Origin: Apostichopus japonicus
Lineage: Eukaryota; Echinodermata; Holothuroidea; Aspidochirotida; Stichopodidae
Direction: 5' to 3'
Assembly: GCF_037975245.1 (NCBI RefSeq)
Contig: NC_092571.1
Location: 22,861,917-22,925,916, forward strand
DNA: 64,000 nt
This document shows positions 27,463 through 39,402 of this stretch, piece by piece (position 1 is the stretch's first letter; the number at the start of each line of letters is the position of its first letter). The position numbers were made by a program, and so were the translations under genes. The notes under the pieces are model-generated. The model was not told the DNA's origin and did no database searches. It saw only the letters and a program-made list of their open reading frames with translations.

Positions 27463-30160
27463 GTAAGTTAACACTCATATAAATTTGGTACAAATCGGGG
27501 CATGAAATTTTCTTCAAGGGGCCAGGGATAGAGGGGGGAAGGAGGGGAAGAGGAGGGGGAAGAGGAGGGGCAGAGGGTGGGGAAGAGGAGCGTGAAAGAG
27601 AGGGATATAGTTCAAGATCTTTATATTATAATGTCAAATTGCAGTGGAATGGAGTGGCAAGTTAAGTCATTCCTCAGTTGCTGTGATAATTGTCCATTTG
27701 AACTCCACCAATCACTACAATGGCTGTTTCCTAACTGTGTATCTGAATTCATTGATTTGGTTAGCATTTCCTCTTTACGCTCTTGACTATTATTTGGTCG
27801 CAATAAACAGTGGAATTGATAAGAGGTCAAATTTATCTTCCCTAAACAAACAGAAAGAGGATATTATGGTACTAGCTCACTCCACAGTCAGAGATGAGGC
27901 AAAAGAAATAGTTGTGGTCACTTAAATAAGCTAACACCCTTCATAATACTTTATGTACCTTTGACCACACTGTGAAAGGGTGTTACTGTTATCCATTCTC
28001 AGTTATATACTACATAGAAGGGGATGGATGGTAGCTTTCAAAAATAAAAATAACAGACTGATTTTTTTTATGGATCTTTTTTTGAATGAATTTCATTATA
28101 CATACAAAGTAGGATTGTTCAAAGATACAGAGGTATATAAAAATAGCCACTGGGAAAATGCATTAGTATTTTCATTGCATGTTTGGTTCACAATTGGAAA
28201 ATATTAATTCAGTTGAATGGCAACAGTTTAGTTAAGGGACACAAAAAGGACAAATAATGAACTTTAAAGTGATGATGACCTTGTGGCCTTCACTGGAAAT
28301 GACAATATTACAATGTAAGTGGGAAAGTTGAAAGATGACATTTGTCTTTTAGCAATGAAGAACCAATCAAAACCCTGGATGACCCTGTGTCATGGAAGTA
28401 AACACTTTCCAGCCATGATGAGAATTATTCTGCAAAATTTTTCTTTTGGCATCTGATGGTGCCTCTGATGATGCCTCCTACCCCTGGCCCTCCTACCCCT
28501 GGCCCTCCCACCCCCGGCCCTCCTACCCCTGGCCCTCCTTCCCCCGGCTCTCCTACCCCTGGCCCTCCTACCCCGGCCCTCCTACCCCTGGCCCTCCTAC
28601 CCCTGGCCCTCCTACCCCCGGCCCTCCTACCCCTGGCCCTCCTACCCCAGGCCCTCCTACCCCTGGCCCTCCTACCTCTGGCCCTCCTACCCCTGGCTCT
28701 CCTACCCCTGGCCCTCCTACCCCTGGCCCTCCTACCCCTGGCCCTCCTACCCCTGGCCTCCTACCCCTGGCCCTCCTACCCCTGGCCCTCCCACCCCCGG
28801 CCCTCCCACCCCCAGCCCTCCTACCCCTGGCCCTCCTACCCCTGGCCCTCCTACCCCTGGCCCTCCTACCCCTGGCCCTCCCACACCTGGCCCTCCTACA
28901 CCTGGCCCTCCTACCTCTGGCCCTCCTACCCCTGGCCCTCCTACCTGTGGCCCTTTCTACATTACTCATTAGTACAAAGACCGTATAGGCTTAATCCAAC
29001 CCTGATTCTCAGGAGTTATTTACGAGAACATCTTTTCTCCCTTGAAAATTTTGAGAACCTGAAAGGTTTGGTCATGTTGTATTATCACATGTACATGAGA
29101 TGGAAACAGCTGCATCTTTTGCTTTAATATAAATGGCTGGAAAGTGGAAATGTTTGATATATCAACAATGGAGATATATTTTTGTGAGCAATTTGTGGGA
29201 ACACCTTCGTCTTCTCAAAGGTGAAAATTAACGGATGGAATTTGTGAACTCATTCGAGTTTTTAATTCAGACCTCTATATATTGCTTTAGTAGAACCATC
29301 CAAAAGATTTTTTTAGTTCTGTTATACTTTTGTGCTTTTTGTGCCGTGCAAATGTTTCTAGCCCCCTGGCTGGGATCCTCTAGCTATTTATGATAGATGG
29401 AAGATCTGTTTATCTGTTCGTAAAATGTCGGAAGGGTCGGGTCGCAGTGAAAGGAAGGGAGGACTGCCTTTAATATGTTCTTGCACCTCTGTCTGACCTT
29501 CCAAATATCAAGGAAACTAAAGGCACGATGAAAAGAAATTAACGGAAAGTTACGACAGAAACTGAAGATACCGGGTTCTTTTTTCTTGGTGCCGAAAGGC
29601 TCAGTCCTTATAGCCTTTGTTCTGCTCTGTCTGTGGGTTTATTATAGTCTTCAACAAAAGAATCCTGACCTTTTCAGCTGCCACTTTGGTGGGTGTTGAA
29701 AGCTGTTGACATAAAAGTTGTGTTATGAGGTAGCGAGTTATAAAGCTGTACAGGTATCGTACAGGAAACGTGGGAGAAGAATAATATATACACAAAGGAA
29801 TGGAGTTGTGATTCTGATCTATCGGCAGATGTGAGAGAAATGTGAGAGAAGAAAGTAAAACGAAAAGATGGATTTTGGAAAAGAGAGAGAGAGAGACAAA
29901 AAACAAACCATACCCCCCTCCACCACCCCCACAAAACAAGCACAATCACTGATTACTGACACAGTTAATCTACTGTACATAGATTAATTGTGTTGGGTCA
30001 AACCTTCAGTAAACCTGAAATTAGCAAATCACCTATTGTCTATGATGAGCTCCATATCCAAGCAATTTGATAACGAATTAAAATAGTTTTTCGTCGCTGA
30101 TCCGTGGGGGGTGGTGGTGTCTTTCCATTTTATGAGTGATGTCATTTCATTTTTTTGCAG
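27463..30160 (+). other. agrin intron (microexon to FS1)
   Basis: A 2.7-kb phase-1 intron. Contents: a G/A-rich tract at 27520-27600, the 15-bp C-rich minisatellite at 28473-28955, and otherwise featureless AT-rich DNA. Confidence 0.7.
28473..28955 (+). repeat. 15-bp C-rich minisatellite
   Basis: About 32 tandem copies of GGCCCTCCTACCCCT with few variants. Because 15 is divisible by three, long Pro-rich open frames appear on the plus strand and Arg/Gly-rich ones on the minus. Small deletions near 28572 and 28758 shift the frame. No splice acceptor precedes it, so it is treated as intronic. Confidence 0.9.
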
Positions 30161-30370
30161 GGGCTTGTGACAGGATCTTATGTACGTTTGGTGCTTTCTG
30201 CCAAGAGCTGGAAGATGGCTCTCCCAAGTGTATCTGTCCCGACTCATGTTCGGGTGTGGCCGCGCCCGTCTGTGGCAGCAACAGGGTGACGTACCAGAGC
30301 GAATGCCACATGAAGGTGGCGTCGTGTGAGGCCAAACAACTGGTGACTGTCTTCAGCCAAGGGGAGTGTG
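30161..30370 (+). CDS. AGRN: agrin exon, follistatin-like domain 1
   Basis: This 210-bp exon has phase 1 at both ends, acceptor TTTTTTGCAG and donor GTAAGT. It encodes one complete follistatin domain: an EGF-like hairpin with five cysteines (ACDRILC, AFC, PKCIC) followed by a Kazal half (PDSC, APVCGSN..TY..EC, ASC, GEC), ten cysteines in all. The VCGSNxVTYxSEC core is the canonical Kazal signature. FS domains of agrin are rod-forming spacers in the proteoglycan part of the protein and can inhibit proteases or bind growth factors. It is separated from the next FS exon by 6.7 kb of repeat-bearing intron. Confidence 0.95.
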
Positions 30371-32710
30371 GTAAGTGTTGCTAGCATCGTTATATTTTTA
30401 CAGCAAACAATGAACAGTAATCTTGCCCTACACAAAAAATATATTTTCTTCATATAATATCCTTATATTTCTAAATTCATTACATCCTTCTAAAATATTT
30501 GTTCTCCACAAAGGTACCCACCCCAAATTCCAAAGATTCCTTTTGCTTATAAAAACCCCCAAAATCAAACCCTGCTACCCCTGTCGTTCCCCATCAATTA
30601 AACACTTCAGCCTCATTCCCATTCCCAAGTTACATCCCCTTTCCCCCTCCCCTCTCCTAAGAAAGCAAAAAATAAATAATACAGTTGTTATAATTTACTT
30701 CAAGTAACAGTAACGCTTGATCATAAGGACATCCCTTAACATTTAATGTTATATTAAAATCGGCGAAATAATCACAAAGCTGTTGCCTAAATTGCAGGTT
30801 TTAATTTATGCTCTCTGCAAGCATATGACTTTATGGTTTGAAAGCCCTTACCTACCACTATGCCAGGGATAGAGGGGACCAGAAAGTTGCAGCCTCCTAC
30901 TCCATCTTTCTCCCCTCCCCCCACCACCCAAGAAGTTTAAAAAAAACATTGTGTTTACACCATGAAAAGCCTATCTGTAGCTTGAATTAAATATATTTTG
31001 AAATCCAAATGAAAAAAATGTTTTGTGGACAGCCTGTTGGGACAATTTCTTATTGCTAATACCACTCTGTACTATCCTCTAACAAAATGCTTTAAAGCAC
31101 TGGTACTGACAGTAGGAACAGTTGCTAACCTTGCTGCTCATATCGTCATTACAAGTGTTTTGAAGCGTGACCATGAAAAGTACAGAATAGAAATAGAATT
31201 ATCCCATAATAATCCCAATTGGCTAGTTTTGTGAGTGGTTACATGAATATTCATGAGATGTGAATATTAATGACTGATTTTTCACAGCGGATGAAATGCA
31301 ATTTAACATCAGTACTCCCCCCTTGTTTTTTACTTGCTTTGTTGACCATTTTTCATGTTTATCTCTGCAGTCCAATAGTTTGAAAAATATGATATTACAT
31401 TTCAACTTTATTGACTTTATTTCCCAAATTGATTTTGCAAATTTTTTGCAAATTGCATTATTTTAATGTTTGTTGCTTGTAGTGGTGAGTGTGCTTTATT
31501 GCAGTTTCTGTTAAAAGTTTGGTGTGGGAATAGAACTTTGAACATTTTTGTCTTGCTTAAAAAAAAACCCAAACAGAAACAGCTTCCCGATATTTTTTAT
31601 GCATTATCTGGTCCATCTCTTTATCCTGAATTCCGTCATTGTGGTGTCATGTACATTTCAAACCGGAACTATAATTGTAGTTACTCACAAATTTCCTTGG
31701 ACTTTTCTTAACCTCAACTGCCCATAATCCTTACCCTTGCTACACTCGGGCAGACTTCAACATCTATAATACAGTCTTAGTTGCCTTTGTTTGTATGATT
31801 AGCAGTATACACGCAGGTATGTTAGCCTAGCATGGTTTGAAGTTGGGGGAGTTCGGTGTCCGACGTGGGTTAAATATTGGGTGTTCTGTGCCTGGCTTGG
31901 TTTAATGATGGGGGTTCTGTGTTCAGATTGTGTTGTATTTCCTTGTAGCAGACAGGACCTTTTCCACTAATTTTTCTCCTCATTCTAAGAAATATCCCTG
32001 AACATAATCGTTCGCAGTATAGTAGCGGGTCCTCTAATGTTTTACGTGCTTTACCAAATTTGTTTTCACAGGGGATCAAACAGCTAGACTGTCAAAGAAT
32101 CCTGGTAATTGTACGTCACATCTTTGAGATGCATTCTTAAATCCTCTCCTTGTTTCAAATGTCATTTCTTGTCAGTGATCGTTTCAGGCTCGACCATACT
32201 ATGTTTTGCATGTGCGTCTAACTTCAGCTGGAAAAAAACAACAACAACATGCTCTTTTCCAACCATTTAAATTTGTGCCTTAATAGTTTTCTTGCTGAAT
32301 TTACCACCTCTGGCATCTTTTTCGTAACATATTAAGTAAACATTTTCAAGTCTGTGTGATACGTGCCATCATTCCCTTTGTGTCATACCTTTTTTGTATG
32401 TGGCATGTTTTTTTGTGCTCCCCTCGAGACGTTCGTTGTTCTTGCTCTGCTCATGTTTTATCGATACCTCTAGCTGTTTCATCCTCCTATAGCCTTATAT
32501 ACCCAACATCCCTACCTTCATTGTTTATTCACATAGAGCTATGGAAAGTTCCATGCAACTTCATTAGTTATATTTTAAGTTTAAAGTTTACTCAAAATTG
32601 TGACCAAAAAACCTTGCTTTATTATCCTATTGAAATTCTCTTTTTTGAGTAAATGTAATTTTTTCAGCAAACATTGATAGAAAGGGCAAATAATTTTAGA
32701 AACGTAATTA

Positions 32711-32784
32711 TAATAATAAATGAGACTTATATAGCGCCAAATCAGTACACAAAAGTCACTGCTCCAGGCGCTTTACAAAGAAAG
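32711..32784 (+). repeat. GCGC short element with TAATAA head
   Basis: TAATAATAAATGAGACTTAT, ATAGCGCCAAATC and GGCGCTTTACAAAG, a compact dispersed repeat found in both orientations in this window. Confidence 0.6.
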
Positions 32785-35535
32785 CAAAGTAAAGGTACAA
32801 TGCTATCTTTCGGATAAGGATTTTAATGTATGCGTGTTATTAATATATTTTTTTTTCAAGATCAAGAAAGAATGGATGTCATATTATTAGCCAAATTGTA
32901 GAAACATGTTTATGAAAAGGAACGTTCGGGTTGGACATATAAGTCATTGCTTTGATATAAAATGTCCATGGAAAGGAAAAATATGGATGCTACCGGACCA
33001 GGTTTAGTAGAAATGAGGAGGTATAGATAGCTGCCATGTACTAGCTCTGATTCCGTGTGGAAACCAATTGAAAAGTTCTATATTTATTGTGATGTAATAA
33101 AGTTCTGTTGTGTAATCATAAGGCAGTACCATGTTAGTGTTGTCATATAACATACCATGGTTTCGTGACTCACAGGGAAGAGAAAGAGGATATTGAACTC
33201 TCATTTGAAAAAAAAGAAAGAAGACGAAAAAAAAGAAAAAAAAAAGGAAAAGAAAAGAAAAGAAAAACATTTCTGCCGCATTAGCGTTAGTAAAATTCAG
33301 TCTCCCAAGCTACATGTTTTCATTGTGCCATTGCCATTTCATGCACACCGAAAGTACAACCTACATTCCTCATGTAGGTGTGGTAGTAATTCCTTGCCCC
33401 CTCTCATGCAGTCATAATTTCAAATTCTCATTATTTGGAATGATGAAAGACAGAACTTATCCACTGCCAGATAAATGTACTGTATTTTATGTTTATTTTA
33501 TATAACATTGTTATTTATTATTGGCGTAGTATGAGGTAAAGAGTTAAAGATGATTGATCTGTGTTACCTCGGTGATGGGTGGGTCAGGAGAGTTGGGGAG
33601 GATGAATGGAGGGAGGGATGGGGTGGGATGAGGATGGAGATGGAGATGGGGATGGGGATACATGGGGATGGAGATGGAGGATGGAGATGGGGATAGCAAG
33701 GGTTGATTGACCTTTTTTTATTACTTGGCTGCTACCAGCTTATCGAATACCAGCTGCTTATCCCATATTTTTCTCTAACATGAAATCCAGCTATATTGTC
33801 AACTTACATTCCCGCCAGCCGTTATATTAAGTATCTGCAATGCTTACATTCAGCGTCACTAATAAAATCTTGTCCTCCAGCTGATAAATATAGTCATAAA
33901 GGATGCTTCCACTTGATAGCTTTACACTCTTCATAAATGGATTGAATTTTTTACAGACCTGTTTCAAGGATTAAATATGATTTGTTTTTGTGTTAGTGAA
34001 CTTATCAATTGAACTTAGTAATTAGTTTCCTACAGGTAAGTCTTTTGTTTTATGAAATGAGATTGGTCACAAAATTTACAATAAATGTGCAGGTGAAGAT
34101 GTTTTATCAATAGTTATAATTACCAAATATGATCAACATTTTGGACTAGGCCTCTATTTGGAAATAAGGTCATTATTCATAATCAAATGTAACCCAATTG
34201 CCAATACTGTTATTATAAGTGCTGTTGGTGACAATATTATAATTCTAGGTTTGACAAATTTGAATGTAACTTTGTGCTACATTATGATATGCTATATATT
34301 TTAAAGAGACCTAAATTTCTGAACCAAACAAGCTGTAGACAATGTTTATTAGACATCAAAAAAATAATTATTTGCCATGCATCTACTTTGCATGACAAAA
34401 GGTTATCATATCGTAACGTTCAGGGCAATAGTGAATGCGATATAACCTACAGTACTGCTGTGTAGAAATTAGCAAAATTTTTATGCAAATTCAATGGTTT
34501 AAGTAAGATTTTTTCTCTTCATTTTAGTATGGAAATTTACAGTTTTTTCAGTATTTTTATGATAAAAAAAATGTGTGAAACTCAGCATCTGTATTTAAAA
34601 TATAAATTCTAACTTATTCAATGATACTTGTATTCTTGTGAGTATTTTCGTTGCGTTTTCCCCTCACGTGTGTTAAACGTGTTATACTACTTGTACTGTG
34701 TTTTGCAAATTTACAGGCTATTTCTTCAACATCAATATAACTGTGATAATGAGTGTGGAACTAATTAAATAACTTTAAAACCAAATATTCTTTGATGATC
34801 GTTATATACTTTTTATGTAACCATATATATGCTAATGAGGTTGATGGCATATATAATTTAATATGGTGTAATGGAATGTGCCTTCAAAGAAACTTGCTGT
34901 ATACTTACATGCACAACCCAGTGGTTAGTGTAGGTTCCTACAAATGTGCTTTTTCACTTTAATATGAAAATCCATATAAAATATTGGTACAATATTTCAA
35001 ATGCAACTTGAACAAGAGGTACATTCTGCATTGTAGCAGGATTAAGGAGAGATTTCCTTGTTTTCAATGCAAAAGAAAAAGCATTTAAAAAAAAAAATTA
35101 AAAACAGATATATAAAATATGAAAAGGAGATACTTGAAAGTGGATAAAGACATACAGCAAGTTTCTTAAACATTCAACTTTCAGTATTAAAAACTGCTTT
35201 GTAACTTGACCTGTTTGTGGTCTGTTTAATATTATTATAAACCTGGTTGCGATGGTGATCACTGACGGCTTTGGTTGTATAACTGCTTTATTGGAGTTTC
35301 TGCAACTAATTCTAATTAATTAATTAATTATTCAGCTAATTGAAGCAATTTTAAGAAATAAATATGAGGTACTATTTTATACTGAGACTGGAATGAATTG
35401 CTTTGTGCATGCCTGTTAGTCGACAAACAGTCGGATTTGCCCACAATTAAATGAGTGGAATCCCTTCACAAGATCAAAATACAATAGCAAAAGCACTCAG
35501 AAACATTTTGGTATTATGTAAAGATCTGCTTTATT

Positions 35536-35891
35536 GGCTCCAATTATAGCACGGTATAGCTAGGAAAGTTTTATGATTACATAATCGACCTGCTAAGGTC
35601 GTAAATTGACCTCAGGCTTTACAATTAGCCTGCATAGCTTCTTAACGCCAAGGCTCTTTGTGTAAACACTGTGTGGAAACAGGGAGTTGTTATGGAATAC
35701 AACTCCCTGGTGGAAATATGTTCATATCTACAGTGTAGTTAATCATATAGCATTCACACAAAGACCCTCATACAAGAAAAATATGTGGCAGGCTTTGCAG
35801 ACTAATTGGTAAAAAGAGGTCATTTTACGACTAAGACAGGGCGATTACGTAATCTCAAGAAACTTTTCCATGATAGCGTGCTATAGTTGCC
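35536..35891. mobile_element. foldback element with long imperfect inverted repeats
   Basis: The left arm (about 35536-35675) and right arm (about 35752-35891) are reverse complements with mismatches and small indels: TATAGCACGGTAT pairs with ATAGCGTGCTATA, GATTACATAATCG with CGATTACGTAATC, and CTTTGTGTAAA with TTCACACAAAG. The centre has its own hairpin, CAGGGAGTTGT against ACAACTCCCTG (35680-35709). No coding capacity; this is a MITE-like structure. Confidence 0.75.
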
Positions 35892-37063
35892 AGGGTCTAT
35901 ACAGCAGACCTATAAATACATGTCAAACAATCACTACGAATCCTTGTTGACTATAACGCCACAAAGTATTTTGACTTAATTACTTAAAACATTAATAAAC
36001 AAGAGGACAACAGATAATTTATCATCATCATCATCATGATAGTATTCAAAAGCTTAGGCTATATATAGGCAGCTGGTTGTATTCGATGTGTAATGTTATT
36101 TTGTTACCGTATTTCTCCCATACTCAGTCTGTGCTGTGATTAGATATATGTGAAAGGAGAGTTAAACCAATTATTCTGAAAGCTTCTGTTGTGTCCCTTA
36201 CTGTACATGGAATGTAAGAACTGTTCCGGGGCAGTCTAGTCAGCTGCAATGTTAATGAGATTCGTTTCATTTTGTTTTGGTTTATTAAATTATGTAGGAT
36301 AAAGAAATTCTTTTTCTTACGCTATGATACTATAAATATCTGGCCGCAGATGCACCTCTTTTGTTCCACTTCTGGTCTTAATATATTCTATGCAGTAAAT
36401 AAATTGTGGAAATATTACTATGCAGATGTATAAATGGACTTGTAATAATTTTGTCATGAAGACTTAAACAAGGTTAAAAGAGAGATAAAACGAGAAGAAG
36501 ATTTGTCGTATAAAATGTAGTGTTTTTGTTACACAGTGTAATATGGATAATACCGACTACTATAGGAAAAGAGGATTGTAGTTTATCGTATACATGTGCA
36601 GAAATTATTTTTGGGATTTACTCTGGAATAAATAAGCATTGGATAATTGGATTGTGTTCCGATCTCCCAAAGTTTTCAAACACAGTGGCTTGCAACAGTC
36701 AACACTACCTCATGAGAGGCGCGGTGGGAGGGGGGGGGGGTGGTGGGGATGGAGGGTATTTTCAGGAAGTTTCTTGCAATCTTTGCAGTATCAGTTTTGA
36801 GAAAAGGATACATTTCAAAACAGTTGAAAATCGGAAAGCAGGAGACAGAGAGAGAAGAGGAGGTTTGTGCTAAATTTGCAACTTTTGGTGTCGATCATTG
36901 CAAATTAGGTAAAACTGACAACTGGTAAATTTTTGCATGTGTATTTATTATTGAATTGTTTCACTTCCTTTTTCAAAATTTCTCCTAAAAGTCTAATACA
37001 GTCTTATCTGTCCATACGACACGCCCATGTTGTAACTCTCTCCGATTCTTCATTTTTGTGCAG

Positions 37064-37273
37064 TGGATCCTTGCGACAATATACAGTGTGGATACGGAGA
37101 AGTCTGCTTACCCAACGGGGCGGAAGCCAGCTGTATCTGCCAAAACAGCTGCGATTCAGTGGAGGAACCCGTCTGCGGGAGTAACGGCAGAGACTACGAA
37201 AATATGTGCAAGATGACGCTGGCCGGCTGCAAGAGCAAGAACAATATCACAGCTGTCTTTGAAGGGTTATGTG
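37064..37273 (+). CDS. AGRN: agrin exon, follistatin-like domain 2
   Basis: A 210-bp exon, exactly the size of the FS1 exon, with phase 1 at both ends, acceptor TTTTTGTGCAG and donor GTGAGT. It begins DPCDNIQCGYGEVC and contains ten cysteines in the FS spacing. The Kazal core is EEPVCGSNGRDYENMC, ending LCG. A potential N-glycosylation sequon (NIT) lies in the last third. It is the first of a dense cluster of seven FS exons spaced about 0.5-1 kb apart (37064-42199). Confidence 0.96.
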
Positions 37274-37772
37274 GTGAGTATCTATCCACCATTGTCTGGG
37301 AAATTTGAAATGTTCATCTGATCGTCCAGGGCGACCGAATTTCTGTTCGGACGACCCAAATCAGCTTTGGATGATCGTCGGGCAGAGGACTAGTTGTTCA
37401 CGTCAAATCCACATTGCATTGTAACTAAATACCCCCAAAATGGGACAAACCCGTCATCATTTTGGAGATCTACTGAAATCCTCCTTCCTACCGTCTCTTG
37501 CAAGTTCCCCCCATCTTTCCCTATGATCAGATCAAAATAAATTACCTTGAAACAGTCTGAACTTTTCATATCTGAACAATGATGATGACTGACCCTGGTA
37601 AGATGTACCCAGCTAAAATGGTTGTAATCCATTTTTAAAGTGATTTTCTGATCAGAAAAAGGATGTCTTCATACTGTATTGTTACGTATTAAAGTAATAC
37701 TTTTGTTTCTCCCTTCTGAACGTTTCACAGTCAATGTCCAGCTACATAATTGTTTATTTTTCTTTTCTTCAG
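37274..37772 (+). other. agrin intron (FS2 to FS3)
   Basis: A phase-1 intron of about 0.5 kb. The first 130 bp contain a GC-rich patch (37320-37385) with repeated CGTCC/GGACGA words that looks like a transposon remnant; the rest is plain. Confidence 0.75.
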
Positions 37773-37991
37773 ATCCTTGCAAAGGAGTAGAACACGAGGA
37801 GGGAGCGATCTGCCGATTGGACGAAAGCCGAAGTCCGGTCCTGGAATGCACCGATGGGTGCGGTGACGAGTACAGCCCTGTTTGCGGCAGTGATGGCATG
37901 ATGTATAATAGTTCATGCCAAATGGAACACGCGGCCTGCGTCATGAACATGGATATCACTGAAGTACCGATGGAGGGATGTGCATCTGATG
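37773..37991 (+). CDS. AGRN: agrin exon, atypical follistatin-like domain 3 (8 Cys)
   Basis: A 219-bp exon, phase 1 at both ends, acceptor TTTTCTTCAG, donor GTAAAC. It starts DPCKGVEHEEGAIC and carries the Kazal core YSPVCGSDGMMYNSSC. Only eight of the usual ten cysteines are present: the second and fourth, both in the N-terminal EGF-like hairpin, are missing (the usual CxC before the Kazal half is VLEC here). In FS domains C2 and C4 form one disulfide, so one whole bridge appears to be lost. The Kazal half is intact. The exon ends ASDG, slightly longer than its neighbours. The reading frame is open and the splice sites are sound, so it is not a pseudoexon. Confidence 0.93.
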
Positions 37992-38449
37992 GTAAACCAT
38001 ATCAATTTTAACTTTATCAATTAAAGGTTAATTAATTAAACAAACAATAACAGGAGTAGAGCCACCGATCAGTGAGAGAGGAAAAAGGGAAGGTTAGTAC
38101 AAAGATGAATGGGATGAAGGATAAATGTGCCTGCGGTAAAACGAGCAGAGACGAACGTCGCTCGCAAGTTTTAAGATAATTTACTGATGATGATGGTGGT
38201 GACGATGATACCCAAAAGGTGCACATTTGCCCCAGTGTTCGTTATGGAAAAATTATTATAAAATTATACTAGCAAATTTCAACTTAAGACGTTATGACGA
38301 CCATCTGACATTTTCGACTACCATGTCTGTGGAAATAGAAGTTTAGTGAAACAGATCTAGTCCAGTTCATTGTACAGAGTTGGAGGAAACTGAAACTTTT
38401 GTCCTCAAGTTGCTTCTGAAATTGATATACTGTGTCTTCTTTAACGCAG
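37992..38449 (+). other. agrin intron (FS3 to FS4)
   Basis: A phase-1 intron of 458 bp. Nothing notable beyond a short GATGATGGTGG-type repeat near 38187. Confidence 0.75.
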
Positions 38450-38656
38450 GTCCCTGCGCTAAGGAACCTTGCGAGTACGGTCACTGCAGCCTCTCCACGA
38501 GTCTGGAAATGTCTTGTGTCTGTCCGTCTGAATGTGACGATGTCTATCACCCAGTCTGTGCCAACGACGGAGTCACGTACAACAGCATGTGTGAGATGGA
38601 GAGGACCGCCTGCCTTGGTAAAATGGAACTTGTAGCACTCTACAACAAGCCATGTG
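38450..38656 (+). CDS. AGRN: agrin exon, follistatin-like domain 4
   Basis: A 207-bp exon, phase 1 at both ends, acceptor TCTTTAACGCAG, donor GTAAGT. It encodes GPCAKEPCEYGHC followed by MSCVC and a Kazal core HPVCANDGVTYNSMC, with ten cysteines. The usual GSD before VTY is replaced by AND, a mild deviation. It ends KPCG at the exon border. It is one complete domain per exon, like the rest of the array. Confidence 0.95.
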
Positions 38657-39183
38657 GTAAGTAATTAGGCTTGGGTGTGCTCTAGGGAATTAATTGACTT
38701 TCATCTTAACTCAACTGAAATTTCACCAGGTCTGGGGTGCCAAATACTTGTTGTTGTGGGCTTACAGTGTGCCACCATAATATGGATTGGTACAAGGAAA
38801 AAAAGTAGCATTCATTTCTTGGCATTGAATACCTTACATTCATTTTCAAAGTGCTTTAAAAGGTATAAGCTGGATCTACTCCTAAGTTGCTTATAGAAAC
38901 AGCTTAACATAATCTCCATCTTGTTTTGCATGCTCTTGTTAGGCCCTAACAAATTGCCTCTTTTACCAGCATGCATTACACTTTTGTTTAGTTTTGTGAT
39001 CACCATTTAATCAAGACTAATTTGAAGACAGTTGCCAAGCAACCGTAATGAATATTTCCCAATGGTTTACTCGAAGATGTTTACATATTAATATCATAGT
39101 TTTTCTATCTGCCATCACTTTTTGTAAATCATCTCGAAGGCTCTCTCCATTTGACGCCATCATTTTCTGGATTTTCTCTTCAG
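38657..39183 (+). other. agrin intron (FS4 to FS5)
   Basis: A phase-1 intron of 527 bp; I see no repeats or other features. Confidence 0.75.
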
Positions 39184-39402
39184 ACAAAGACGTCGACCTC
39201 TGTCGCAAGATGGAGTGTGAATTTGGAGCGGTGTGCAGTGACGTGAGTGGCCTGGCACAGTGCGTATGTAACATGACTTGCGACGGCGAGATGGACCCTG
39301 TCTGTGGCTCGGACAAAGTCTCCTACTCAAGCCCGTGTGAAGTCACTAGAGCCATTTGCCTCCAGCAGAAGGAGATTGAGATCATTTCAATGGGACAATG
39401 CG
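39184..39402 (+). CDS. AGRN: agrin exon, follistatin-like domain 5
   Basis: A 219-bp exon, phase 1 at both ends, acceptor TTTTCTCTTCAG, donor GTAAGT. A five-residue acidic lead (DKDVD) precedes LCRKMECEFGAVC, then AQCVCNMTC and the Kazal core MDPVCGSDKVSYSSPC. All ten cysteines are present. The NMT at the hinge between the EGF-like and Kazal halves is a potential N-glycosylation site; the same position holds NMS in FS8. Confidence 0.95.

Larger units (their letters stand above)
30371..37063 (+). other. agrin intron (FS1 to FS2)
   Basis: The largest complete intron, 6.7 kb, phase 1. It holds a GCGC short element (32711-32784), a purine run (33208-33268), a G-rich GATGGG-type tract (33590-33690), the foldback element at 35536-35891, a short ATC repeat near 36022 and a G10 tract near 36730. 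No further exon could be supported. Confidence 0.75.

Noticed and set aside
28446-29127. Long Pro-rich open frames on the plus strand and an Arg/Gly-rich one on the minus strand
   Set aside because: They are produced by the 15-bp minisatellite; there is no AG acceptor before it, and small deletions in the repeat break each frame.
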